From assembly GCA_963658695.1 (NCBI GenBank), contig CAVKRN010000001.1, positions 53,376 through 117,375 on the forward strand: DNA of 64,000 bases, written 5' to 3'. Positions 50,844 to 59,561 of the stretch are shown here, piece by piece. The position numbers and the translations under genes are program-made. Numbering within the stretch: position 1 is the stretch's first letter; each line of letters starts with the position of its first letter. The notes beneath the pieces were generated by a model. That model did not search any database. It saw only the letters and a list, made by a program, of their open reading frames with translations, and had not been told where the DNA came from. Origin of the DNA: CAG-791 sp963658695. GTDB taxonomy: Bacteria > Bacillota > Clostridia > Lachnospirales > Lachnospiraceae.

Positions 50844-53744
50844 ATGCTTGATTATCTGATTCGTATTATTGAGAATATCCAAACCTTTTTCCGGGGAGAG
50901 TTTTTTAAGAAAATCAATCTCCGAACCTTGATCATGTCCTTCGTGGCCGTCGGCACAGCCTGCGGCCTTTTGTATCGTCTGTTCCTGCTGCAGATTGTAA
51001 ATGGTGAGACCTACCTTTCCAATTTCAAGCTGCGAATCCGAAGAGAAGTCTCCATCGCATCCACAAGAGGCAATATCTATGACCGCAACGGCAAGCTCCT
51101 TGCATACAATGAGCTTGCGTATTCAGTTACGATGAATGACCTTGGCACATCCTCCTCGGCACACAGCCAGGATCTCAACGACACCATCGAAAAGGTCATC
51201 GATATCGTGGAAGAAAACGGCGACACCATCACCTCGGATTTTGACGTCGTCTGGAATGAAGAAACCTCCCATTACGAGTATACCGTCAGCGGAACAACGC
51301 TTTCCCGTTTTCTGGCCGACGTATATGGTCATGCAAGCATCAGTGATCTGGAAGATGAGGAGGCAAATGCCAGTGCCGATGATCTGATCGGATACCTTTG
51401 TTCTGCCAGCCGTTTCCGCATCGGAGAGCGAATGAATCCGGAGGATGAGACCAGCGAATTTGTGCCGCAGAAGGGGTATGAGCCCCGGCGCCTTCTGCAG
51501 ATTGTGACCATCCGCTACCTCTTAAGTCTGAACAGCTATCAGAAGTATATTGCGACAACCATCGCGGAAAATGTCTCCGATAAAACGGTTGCTGCCGTTC
51601 TTGAGAACCAAAATGAACTGGAGGGCGTATCGGTCACCGACGATACCTTGCGTCGCTACAACGACAGTGAGTATTTTGCGCACATCCTCGGCTACACCGG
51701 AAAGGTCAGCTCCGAAGAGCTCACAGAACTCCAGAAGGAGAATCCGGACTATACCAGCAATGATGTCGTCGGCAAATCCGGCATTGAATCCGCCATGGAA
51801 TCCAAGCTGCAGGGCACCAAGGGATCGGAGACGGTTTATGTCGACAACATGGGCAATGAGCTGGAGACCAGTGATTACGTTGCCCCGATAGCAGGAGATG
51901 ACATTTATCTGACCATTGACCATGATTTGCAGGTTGCTGCACAGGACATTCTGGAGCGCAAACTGGCAGATATTGTCTACAACCGCATCATTGACGCCAA
52001 AACCTATGAAATGGGAGATAACGACGACAGCTCTGACATCATGATTCCCATCTATGATGTCTATTTCCAGATGTTCAACAACAACATCATCGACATCGAT
52101 CACCTCAGTGCATCCGATGCTGCGAGCACCGAAGCGGCTGTCTGGTCCTCCTTTACAAGCTATCAGGAGAACGCGCTTTCCGGACTTCGGACAGAGATGG
52201 TGGATACCAAGAATCCATACAACGTTCTTAGCAGTGAATATAAGGACTACGAGAGCTACATTGTCTCCATGCTCAAGGATAAGGGCGTTTTGGTAAATTC
52301 CCGCATTGACAAGAGCGACGATACCTATATCCGCTGGACCACCGATGAGGTCATTTCCATGGCAGAGTTTTTAAACTACGCCATTTCCATGGACTGGGTG
52401 GATGCAAGCCAGATTGATATGGACAGCAAATACGCTTCCGGAAGCGAGGTATATGACGCGCTTGTAAGCTATATTCTGAATACGCTTCGGGAGGACCGGG
52501 ATTTTACCAAACATCTGTTTCACTACATGATCCAAAGCGACACCATTTCCGGTGCGCAGGTCTGCCGTATTCTTCTGGAGCAGGGTATCGTTTCCGTTTC
52601 TTCTGACGAGGAGACCCGTTTCCTTGGGGGAGAGGAATCCGCCATGGAGTTCATGATGAAGCGGATCAACAATCTGGATCTGACGCCGGATCAGCTGAAT
52701 CTCTATCCGTATTCCGGCTCCATCGTTATTACCGATGTGACAAACGGCGATGTTCTGGCTCTTGTTACCTATCCCGGTTATGACAACAACAAAATGGCTA
52801 ACGGTGTAGATGCGGACTATTACCAGTCGCTTCAGGAGGACCTTTCCCGGCCGCTCATCAATAACGCAACCTACCAGGAAACGGCGCCCGGTTCTACCTT
52901 CAAACCCGTATCTGCGACAGCCGGTCTTATGGAGGGCGTCATTGACCTTAGCACCATCATTAAATGCGAGGGCGTCTTTACCAAAATCGGAAAGCCGGAG
53001 CCGCGCTGCTGGGTATACCCCAACAGTCACGGGAACCTGGATGTCATCGGCGGCATAACGCACTCCTGCAATATTTTCTTTTACAACGTGGGCTATATGC
53101 TGGGCCTGGATTCCGAGGACAATTACGATTCCGACGTGGGCATTGCCAAGCTTCGCAAATACGCGGATCTTTACGGTCTGACCGATAAATCCGGCATCGA
53201 GATCGAAGAAAGAGCGCCGCAGGTCTCCACCACCGACGCGGTTCGCTCCGCCATCGGACAGGGCAATGCCAGCTATACAACTGTAGGTCTTGCCCGCTAT
53301 GCAACAACCATTGCCAACAGCGGCACCTGCTATAATCTAACGCTTATCGACCGCACACAGTCCGCGGATGGCTCCAATGCGGAGCAGAATTCTGCCCAGA
53401 TCCGCAATGTAATTCAGATGGATCCGGTCTTCTGGAATGCCATTCATTCCGGCATGCGCGGCGTTGTGCAGAATATGGCCTTTTTCCAGGGGCTTTCCGT
53501 TACTGCTGCCGGCAAAACCGGTACCGCACAGGAAGCAGAAGATAAGCCAAACCACGCGCTTTTTATTGGCTATGCGCCGTATGACAACCCGCGGATCGCC
53601 ATTGCCACTCGCGTTGCCAACGGCTATACCTCCTCCTATGCCGCGCAGATTACAGAGGCCGTCTTGGAGTATTATTTTGGTGACAAGACCTTGGATGAGA
53701 TTTTGGGCTCTTCCATGGATACGGAAAACAGTATTTCGGACTGA
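50844..53744 (+). CDS. mrdA: Penicillin-binding protein 2 (elongation transpeptidase)
   Basis: A class B PBP that cross-links lateral wall peptidoglycan with RodA. One membrane anchor (about 28-50) is followed by the dimerisation domain (STRGNIYDRNGKLLAYNEL) and the transpeptidase domain: SxxK as STFK at 684-687 in APGSTFKPVSATAGLM, SxN in THSCNIFFYN, and KTG in AAGKTGTAQEAEDK. At 966 residues it is about 300 longer than classical PBP2, with extra sequence around 155-230 and 380-600. No strong ribosome site precedes 50844, eight bases after mreD, so coupling is likely. Confidence 0.93.
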   Translation: MLDYLIRIIENIQTFFRGEFFKKINLRTLIMSFVAVGTACGLLYRLFLLQIVNGETYLSNFKLRIRREVSIASTRGNIYDRNGKLLAYNELAYSVTMNDLGTSSSAHSQDLNDTIEKVIDIVEENGDTITSDFDVVWNEETSHYEYTVSGTTLSRFLADVYGHASISDLEDEEANASADDLIGYLCSASRFRIGERMNPEDETSEFVPQKGYEPRRLLQIVTIRYLLSLNSYQKYIATTIAENVSDKTVAAVLENQNELEGVSVTDDTLRRYNDSEYFAHILGYTGKVSSEELTELQKENPDYTSNDVVGKSGIESAMESKLQGTKGSETVYVDNMGNELETSDYVAPIAGDDIYLTIDHDLQVAAQDILERKLADIVYNRIIDAKTYEMGDNDDSSDIMIPIYDVYFQMFNNNIIDIDHLSASDAASTEAAVWSSFTSYQENALSGLRTEMVDTKNPYNVLSSEYKDYESYIVSMLKDKGVLVNSRIDKSDDTYIRWTTDEVISMAEFLNYAISMDWVDASQIDMDSKYASGSEVYDALVSYILNTLREDRDFTKHLFHYMIQSDTISGAQVCRILLEQGIVSVSSDEETRFLGGEESAMEFMMKRINNLDLTPDQLNLYPYSGSIVITDVTNGDVLALVTYPGYDNNKMANGVDADYYQSLQEDLSRPLINNATYQETAPGSTFKPVSATAGLMEGVIDLSTIIKCEGVFTKIGKPEPRCWVYPNSHGNLDVIGGITHSCNIFFYNVGYMLGLDSEDNYDSDVGIAKLRKYADLYGLTDKSGIEIEERAPQVSTTDAVRSAIGQGNASYTTVGLARYATTIANSGTCYNLTLIDRTQSADGSNAEQNSAQIRNVIQMDPVFWNAIHSGMRGVVQNMAFFQGLSVTAAGKTGTAQEAEDKPNHALFIGYAPYDNPRIAIATRVANGYTSSYAAQITEAVLEYYFGDKTLDEILGSSMDTENSISD

Positions 53745-53752
53745 TAGAATTC

Positions 53753-54913
53753 ATGAAACGACATCGTTTATTTCAGACATTTGATCTTCGGCACCTCGAT
53801 TTTCTTCTGGTTGGCCTGATTGTGATCCTGAACAGCATTGGCATCGCCGCCATTGGTTCGGCCAAGCACGATCTGCAGAGCAAGCAGGTTTACGGCATGC
53901 TGCTCGGACTGGCCGTTATGCTGTTTTTGTCATCTTTTGATTATAAAAGGGTGATTCAGTTTCACTGGATTTACTATGTCATAACTGTCCTGCTGCTAGG
54001 ATTGGTGTTCACACCGCTTGGCGTCAACCGCGACGACGCGACTCGCTGGATCAATATCGGCGTGACCATCCAGCCTTCGGAGTTCTCCAAAATTCTATTG
54101 ATTTTGTTTTATGCAAAGTTTATCATGACATACAAGGTCAGAATGAAGAAGGTAATGTGGATTACGGCGTCCATTGTGCTGGCACTGCCACCGGTACTCC
54201 TGATTTACAAGGAGCCGGATCTGTCCACGACAATCATGGTGTGCCTGATCATTGCCGCCATTTTGTTTGTGTGCGGGCTCAGCTACCGGATTGTGGGAGC
54301 GATTTTGGTCGTGACCATTCCTTCTGTTATTTTGTTTATCAATTTTGTCATTCAGGATGGTTCAACCCTTCTGAGTGATTATCAAAGAGGCCGTATTCTT
54401 GCCTGGCTTCATCCGGAGGATTATGCGGATACCATCGCATACCAGACCATGAATTCCATCATGGCCATTGGCTCCGGACAGCTCATGGGAAAGGGCTATA
54501 ACACGAATGAAATCAGCTCCCTTCTGAACAGCGGATACATCAGTGAGTCTCAGACCGACTTTATTTTCACTGTAATCGGAGAGGAGTTTGGTTTTATAGG
54601 GAGCAGCATTGTTGTCATTTTGCTTCTGCTGATAACACTTCGCATCTATTCGATTGCGAAATCCGCCAAAGACACTGCCGGAGCTGTCATAGCTGCAGGG
54701 GTGGGGACCTGGATCGGTTTTCAGGGATTTCTGAATATCGGCGTTACAACAGGCGTTTTGCCGAATACAGGAATTCCTCTTCCGTTCGTAAGCTATGGCC
54801 TGACGAGTCTGATCAGTCTGTATATCGGCGTCGGCTTTGTCTTAAATGTGCGAATGCAGAATATGCAGAGGACAGCAAAAGGTGAAGGTATTCATTTTGG
54901 GGGTATGACATGA
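53753..54913 (+). CDS. rodA: SEDS glycosyltransferase RodA
   Basis: RodA polymerises glycan strands during elongation. About ten membrane segments are visible. SEDS hallmarks are DDATRWINIGVTIQPSEFSKI, YKEPDLSTTIMVCLI, DYQRGRILAWLHPEDYAD and the C-terminal TGVLPNTGIPLPFVSYGLTS. Length 386 is normal. It is encoded directly after its partner PBP2, and its stop overlaps mgsA (ATGA). Confidence 0.94.
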   Translation: MKRHRLFQTFDLRHLDFLLVGLIVILNSIGIAAIGSAKHDLQSKQVYGMLLGLAVMLFLSSFDYKRVIQFHWIYYVITVLLLGLVFTPLGVNRDDATRWINIGVTIQPSEFSKILLILFYAKFIMTYKVRMKKVMWITASIVLALPPVLLIYKEPDLSTTIMVCLIIAAILFVCGLSYRIVGAILVVTIPSVILFINFVIQDGSTLLSDYQRGRILAWLHPEDYADTIAYQTMNSIMAIGSGQLMGKGYNTNEISSLLNSGYISESQTDFIFTVIGEEFGFIGSSIVVILLLLITLRIYSIAKSAKDTAGAVIAAGVGTWIGFQGFLNIGVTTGVLPNTGIPLPFVSYGLTSLISLYIGVGFVLNVRMQNMQRTAKGEGIHFGGMT

Positions 54914-55308
54914 ACATTGCATTGATTGCGCACGACGCCAAAAAGAAATTGATGCAGAATTTCTGCATCGCCTACCGCGGTATTTTAAGCCGCCACGAGC
55001 TCTATGCCACCGGTACGACAGGACGTCTGGTGGAAGAGGTCACCAATCTTAACATCCACAAGCTCTTAGCCGGACATCTGGGCGGTGAGCAGCAGATTGG
55101 TGCTCAGATTGAGAACAATGAGATTGATCTCGTTATTTTCCTGCGGGATCCGTTCAGCGACAGCAAAAAGCACGAGCCGGATGTCAACAACATCGTTCGG
55201 CTGTGTGATATCCATAACATCCCGCTGGCAACCAACCTTGCTACTGCAGAGCTTCTGGTAAAGTCTCTTGACCGAGGGGATCTGGAATGGCGTGAGATGT
55301 ATAAGTGA
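54910..55308 (+). CDS. mgsA: Methylglyoxal synthase
   Basis: MgsA converts dihydroxyacetone phosphate to methylglyoxal, a bypass relieving sugar-phosphate stress. IALIAHDAKKKLMQNFC, TGTTGRLVEE, GGEQQIGAQI, FLRDPFSDSKKHEPDV and NIPLATNLATAELLV cover the phosphate-binding and catalytic residues. 132 residues is standard. Linkage to rodA is a conserved clostridial arrangement. Confidence 0.95.
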   Translation: MNIALIAHDAKKKLMQNFCIAYRGILSRHELYATGTTGRLVEEVTNLNIHKLLAGHLGGEQQIGAQIENNEIDLVIFLRDPFSDSKKHEPDVNNIVRLCDIHNIPLATNLATAELLVKSLDRGDLEWREMYK

Positions 55309-55360
55309 TGTGTTAAGTAATATGACGATTGTGACGGTTGGACAGAAAATAGAAGAGAAG

Positions 55361-56347
55361 ATGAAAGTGGGCGGCAGGAAGCGTTTTTTGCCGCTCCTTT
55401 TTTTGCTGTGCGTGTCTTTTTCCCTGGAAGGGTGCGGTCATCAGGTGACGCTTTCTTTCCAGGACAATGCCGGCTACAGCAATTTTAATTTCATGACCAG
55501 CAGCTCCGGCTCTGCGGAGGTTGCCACTTCCTTTGCTTCGGACATCTGTGTGGCAGAAGGCGATGTCAATTCCGAGGCAATCAGCGGCATTGCCGATACC
55601 ACCTGCGCGGCGCTCTTCGACTTAAACCGCCGGGAAACGCTGTATGCAAAGGATATTTTCGAACGTGTGTATCCCGCGAGCCTCACGAAGATCATGACCG
55701 CTCTGGTTGCCCTTGAGAACGCAGAACTCGACACGGTGCTTACCGCTTCCTCCAATGTCTACATGACCGACGCCGATGCGCAGCGGGCCGGTCTGGAGGA
55801 GGGTGATACCATGTCGCTGGACCAGGCGCTTCACCTGCTTCTGATTCATTCGGACAACGATGTCGCCATAATGATCGCGGAAAATATCGGCGGCTCCACG
55901 GAGAATTTTATTCAGATGATGAACGAAGAGGCCAGTTCCCTCGGTGCCACCAAAACCAATTTCATCAATTCCAATGGTTTGACGGATCAGAATCACTACA
56001 CCAGTGTGTACGACATGTACCTGATTTTTAACGAGGCCATGCAGTTTCAGTCCTTCCAGGAAATCATCGCCATGTCGACCTACACCACGGTGTACCACGA
56101 CAAAAATGGGGCGAATAAGGAAATTACTGTCAACTCCACCAATTCCTACAACATGGACTATGTAAAGCCCCCAACCGGCGTCACTGTGATAGGCGGAAAG
56201 ACCGGAACCACAACAGCAGCCGGTCACAATCTGATTCTGTACGTGCGGGATTCCTCCGGAAATCCGTACATTGCGGTTGTCATGAAGGCACTCGACAACG
56301 ATGCCTGCTACCAGACAATGAATGATCTTTTGGATCTGATTGAATGA
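55361..56347 (+). CDS. D-alanyl-D-alanine carboxypeptidase (peptidase S11), probable lipoprotein
   Basis: A DacA-type enzyme trimming the terminal D-Ala of wall pentapeptides. Motifs are SxxK in YPASLTKIMTAL, SxN in IHSDNDVAIMIAE, and KTG in IGGKTGTTTAAGHN. The N terminus KVGGRKRFLPLLFLLCVSFSLEGCGH is a signal with a lipobox-like LEGC, so the mature protein may be lipid-anchored. The frame opens at 55268; starts at 55322 and 55361 are both possible, and 55361 puts the signal peptide first. It lacks the usual C-terminal PBP5-like domain. Confidence 0.88.
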   Translation: MKVGGRKRFLPLLFLLCVSFSLEGCGHQVTLSFQDNAGYSNFNFMTSSSGSAEVATSFASDICVAEGDVNSEAISGIADTTCAALFDLNRRETLYAKDIFERVYPASLTKIMTALVALENAELDTVLTASSNVYMTDADAQRAGLEEGDTMSLDQALHLLLIHSDNDVAIMIAENIGGSTENFIQMMNEEASSLGATKTNFINSNGLTDQNHYTSVYDMYLIFNEAMQFQSFQEIIAMSTYTTVYHDKNGANKEITVNSTNSYNMDYVKPPTGVTVIGGKTGTTTAAGHNLILYVRDSSGNPYIAVVMKALDNDACYQTMNDLLDLIE

Positions 56348-56353
56348 GAGCGG

Positions 56354-56382
56354 TTGTTTTTCCCATTGTATTTTTGTATAAT
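56354..56382 (+). promoter_or_regulatory. Sigma-70-type promoter for the small P-loop gene
   Basis: TTGTTT at 56354-56359 and consensus TATAAT at 56377-56382 are 17 bases apart. An inverted repeat aacgaat/attcgtt follows in the leader, then an aggagg ribosome site before 56443. Confidence 0.75.
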
Positions 56383-56442
56383 AAGCGAAACGAATCCCTT
56401 TCGAATTCGTTACAAAAATACTAGTCCAGGAGGGCAAATCCA

Positions 56443-56862
56443 ATGGTTCAACTTATCGTAGGCAAAAAAGGCAAAGGAAAGACAAAGTGCTTATTGGATA
56501 AAGTTAATACGGAAGTAAAAGATGTACTGGGAAATGTTGTTTATCTCGACAAGAGCACACAGCACATGTTCGAGCTTAATAACAAGATTCGCCTGATTTG
56601 TGTACCGGATTACAGCGTAGACAATTCGGATCAGTTCCTTGGCTTTGTCAGCGGAATTCTCTCTCAGGATCATGACCTGCAGCAGATGTATTTTGACAGC
56701 TTTCTTGATATCGCACATCTGCGTGATGCAGATATCACCGGCGCTGTAGAGAAACTCCAGAAGCTCAGTGAGCAGTTCAAGGTTGATTTCGTACTCAGCG
56801 TTTCTATGGATGAGGCAGAGCTTCCGGAAATTGCCAAGCCGTTGATTGCCGTTTCTCTGTAA
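56443..56862 (+). CDS. Small P-loop protein of unknown function
   Basis: A 139-residue soluble protein. It opens with MVQLIVGKKGKGKTK, a perfect Walker A (GxxGxGKT at residues 7-14). A possible Walker B is weak. The remainder is mixed alpha/beta with acidic helices (DADITGAVEKLQKLSEQFKVDF). I recognise no characterised family. It has its own promoter and a strong terminator, so it is monocistronic. AAA-rich codons distinguish its first third from its neighbours. It may be a small nucleotide-binding or ring-less ATPase relative; function is open. Confidence 0.75.
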   Translation: MVQLIVGKKGKGKTKCLLDKVNTEVKDVLGNVVYLDKSTQHMFELNNKIRLICVPDYSVDNSDQFLGFVSGILSQDHDLQQMYFDSFLDIAHLRDADITGAVEKLQKLSEQFKVDFVLSVSMDEAELPEIAKPLIAVSL

Positions 56863-56891
56863 GAAGACCGACATTGCATTGTATAGTACTC

Positions 56892-56930
56892 CGAAAGCCT
56901 TGGGACGTTGTTTCCAAGGCTTTCGTTGTG
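56892..56930 (+). terminator. Terminator after the small P-loop gene
   Basis: A perfect 12-bp stem cgaaagccttgg/ccaaggctttcg with a 10-base loop is followed by a T/G-rich tract. The T run is short, so termination may be partial. Confidence 0.7.
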
Positions 56931-56946
56931 AATGGGGTAGTTCCTT

Positions 56947-58539
56947 TTGACCAATCACCGCAGTCGAAATTCGAATAATGGAGCGCATTACGTGCAAGGT
57001 GCTAAAAAAAGACCTGCTTCCGGCCAAAAGCCCCGCTCCGGAGCACGCTCGAACGCCAAAGCCTATGACAAGCGGCTGGCAGGAAGAGGCTATGCGCCAT
57101 CCAAAGCGCCGCAGAATGCCGGGAAGGGGAGCGGTGGCAATGGAGCCGGCCGCGTCATTCAGTATCAGAAACCGGTAAATCTGAATTTCGGCATCATCAT
57201 TATGGCAGTGATCCTAATCTATACTGCCTATTCGCTGATCCGCTATGTCACCGCTAAGCATGTGGTGGCCTATGAGGTTCGCACCGGTTCACTGGCGTCG
57301 GATCGTATCTACCAGGGCCTTGCTCTTCGCAGTGAAACCGTAGTTGGAAGCGAATATTCCGGGTACATCAATTACTATTCTCCGGAAACGGACCGCCTCA
57401 GTACCGGTGCACTTGCGTACACGGTGGATGAGTCCGGTCAGGTGCAGTCCTATCTGGCACAGAATGCAACCGAGAATAACATCCTTTCGGACAGCGATTA
57501 TCAGACCCTTGCTGCTGCGATTTCTTCCTTTGAGGACAGCTTTTCGGCCTCGGATTTCGGACAGGTTTATACCTTTAAATCGTCTCTTACAGCTTCGATT
57601 CAGAAGATGACCAACCGCAGCATTCTCAAGGATCTTTCCTCAGCCTCCGCCTCCTCCCTGCACTACTGTAATACCACCGATACCGGCGATATTGTCTACA
57701 GTGTGGACGGATACGAGGGTAAGACCTTTCAGGATCTGGTGACCAGTGATTTCGATACCTCCAATTATAAGAAGACGGAACTGACAAACGGTGATCTTGT
57801 TGTGGAGGGCGATCCTGCGTATAAACTGGAAACGTCAGAGGATTGGAGCATTGCCATCCAGGTTTCCTCCCAGGAAGAGGCGGATTACTTTACGGAAGAA
57901 GGCGTTGTTGAGGTCCGTTTTTTGAAAAACCAATATGAATCCTGGGCCACGGTGGGAGAGGTTCGCAAGCTGGACGAAGATCACCTTCTTGTAGAGCTTA
58001 CCTTCACCAATTCCATGATCACCTTCTGTACAGATCGTTTCCTTACTATAGAAGTTCTGAATGATTCTCAGACAGGCCTGAAGGTTCCTAAAACCGCTCT
58101 GATCGACGATACCTTTTTTGCCGTTCCGAGGGATTATATTACAGAGGGAATGGGAACAAGCGGCTCCGGCAGCGGAGTACTACGGCAGATTGTGGATTCG
58201 GACGGAGAGAAGAGCACCGAATTTATATCCGTAACGCCCTACACCAAAGAAGACGACACCGATCATTATTATCTGAGCCAGGACAGCTTTTCCGACGGTG
58301 ATGTTCTGGTAAAACCGGATTCCTCGGAAACGCTGACGCTCTCATCGAGCATGACCGACACACTGACCGGGGTCTATAACATCAATAAAGGCTACGCCGA
58401 CTTCTGTCAGGTAACCAAAATTGCAGAAAATGATGACTATGCCATCGTGGAAGCCAATTCTACATACGGGCTCCGGGAGTATGACTATATTGTGCTGAAT
58501 GCTGATGCAACATCACCGGACGAGTTTTTGTACGAATGA
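56947..58539 (+). CDS. HlyD-like membrane adaptor-type protein
   Basis: A protein of up to 530 residues. The N-terminal 75 residues are basic, Gly/Ser/Ala-rich and disordered. Residues 81-100 are a single membrane segment (FGIIIMAVILIYTAYSLIRY). The rest is extracytoplasmic: VAYEVRTGSLASDRIYQGLALRSE and a later GLKVPKTALIDDTFFAVPRDY resemble the barrel-sandwich parts of HlyD/RND membrane-fusion proteins. No transporter partner is adjacent. TTG 56947 opens the frame with a weak ribosome site; GTG 56992, after ggag, is a credible alternative. Proximity to sepF suggests a cell-envelope or division role. Confidence 0.7.
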   Translation: MTNHRSRNSNNGAHYVQGAKKRPASGQKPRSGARSNAKAYDKRLAGRGYAPSKAPQNAGKGSGGNGAGRVIQYQKPVNLNFGIIIMAVILIYTAYSLIRYVTAKHVVAYEVRTGSLASDRIYQGLALRSETVVGSEYSGYINYYSPETDRLSTGALAYTVDESGQVQSYLAQNATENNILSDSDYQTLAAAISSFEDSFSASDFGQVYTFKSSLTASIQKMTNRSILKDLSSASASSLHYCNTTDTGDIVYSVDGYEGKTFQDLVTSDFDTSNYKKTELTNGDLVVEGDPAYKLETSEDWSIAIQVSSQEEADYFTEEGVVEVRFLKNQYESWATVGEVRKLDEDHLLVELTFTNSMITFCTDRFLTIEVLNDSQTGLKVPKTALIDDTFFAVPRDYITEGMGTSGSGSGVLRQIVDSDGEKSTEFISVTPYTKEDDTDHYYLSQDSFSDGDVLVKPDSSETLTLSSSMTDTLTGVYNINKGYADFCQVTKIAENDDYAIVEANSTYGLREYDYIVLNADATSPDEFLYE

Positions 58540-58645
58540 GCGGCGGATTGCGCATTTTTACATTGACATGCTTTCATTTTCATTCAATAATAACAAAGTA
58601 TGGAATTTTGAAAGTGTATATACGATCTCACATGGGAGAGACAAT

Positions 58646-59353
58646 ATGGGTATTTTTGACAATCTGACAAGCCGTTTCGTTTCTGGTGATGAAGAGGATT
58701 ACGATCCGGAGTTGGATGATTACGATCCGGAGGAGGATGAGTCCAGAGGAAAGGGCTTTTTTAACCGCAAGCGTCGCAATGAGCAGGAAGAGGACGTCGA
58801 TGACGATGAAGAGGATTATCGTCCGCAGCGTTCCACCGGCGGCCGTACCTCCCTTCGTCCAACCGGCAATCAGGGCGGAGGCCGTCCCGGCGGCGCACAG
58901 GTTGTTCCGATGCGTCCGAATATGAATCCCGGAAAATCCCAGCAGGTCCGTGTGATCAAACCGAGCTCCTTTGATCACGCGCGGCAGATCACCGACACAC
59001 TGCTGGCGCACCGGATTGTGATGCTGAATTTAGAGGGTCTGGATGTCAACACCGCACAGCGGATTGTGGACTTTGCATCCGGTTCCTGCTATGCGCTTCA
59101 CGGCAACTTCATGCGGATTTCGCAGTATATTATTGTGATTACACCGGAGGATGTGGATATTGCCGGTGACATTGCCGGAGGACGTCCCAGTGCCGTATCC
59201 GGAATTCTGGCCAATGCGGCTGCCTCGCAGGGCGGCATGAACGGTATGGGCAGCATGAATGGCATGGGCGGAGCCGGTTCGATGAGCGGAATGAATGACG
59301 GTAGCTCTAATCCGTTTGTCAACAACACCATGAACATGGGAAGTGCTTATTAA
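58646..59353 (+). CDS. sepF: Cell-division protein SepF
   Basis: SepF tethers and bundles FtsZ at the membrane. MGIFDNLTSRFVSG is the amphipathic membrane-binding N terminus. A long acidic and Arg/Gly-rich linker (14-98) follows. The core DUF552 domain is at 100-170 (VRVIKPSSFDHARQITDTLL, VMLNLEGLDVNTAQRIVDFASG, ISQYIIVITPEDVDI). Residues 195-235 are an unusual Met/Gly/Asn-rich tail (GGMNGMGSMNGMGGAGSMSG). The frame opens at 58499; ATG 58646 after gggagaga is the start. A strong terminator follows. Confidence 0.92.
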   Translation: MGIFDNLTSRFVSGDEEDYDPELDDYDPEEDESRGKGFFNRKRRNEQEEDVDDDEEDYRPQRSTGGRTSLRPTGNQGGGRPGGAQVVPMRPNMNPGKSQQVRVIKPSSFDHARQITDTLLAHRIVMLNLEGLDVNTAQRIVDFASGSCYALHGNFMRISQYIIVITPEDVDIAGDIAGGRPSAVSGILANAAASQGGMNGMGSMNGMGGAGSMSGMNDGSSNPFVNNTMNMGSAY

Positions 59354-59414
59354 GGCCACTGGTACGGCTGAAAACCGCGAAACGCAAACGATGTACCGAA
59401 AAGGACAGATGATC

Positions 59415-59445
59415 AGCGCACCAACACACGTGTTGGTGCGCTTTT
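59415..59445 (+). terminator. Terminator after sepF
   Basis: A perfect 13-bp stem agcgcaccaacac/gtgttggtgcgct with loop ac is followed by TTTT. It ends the adaptor-sepF transcript. Confidence 0.88.
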
Positions 59446-59561
59446 GTGTAATATCGGTTCAACTGCATTCGGTTTCCCGTTTGCACAACGTTTTTGTACA
59501 GATGCCAGCTGGCGTTCGTTCCTGAGCAACTATTCAGCAAAGTTTCAAGGAGAATTGATCC

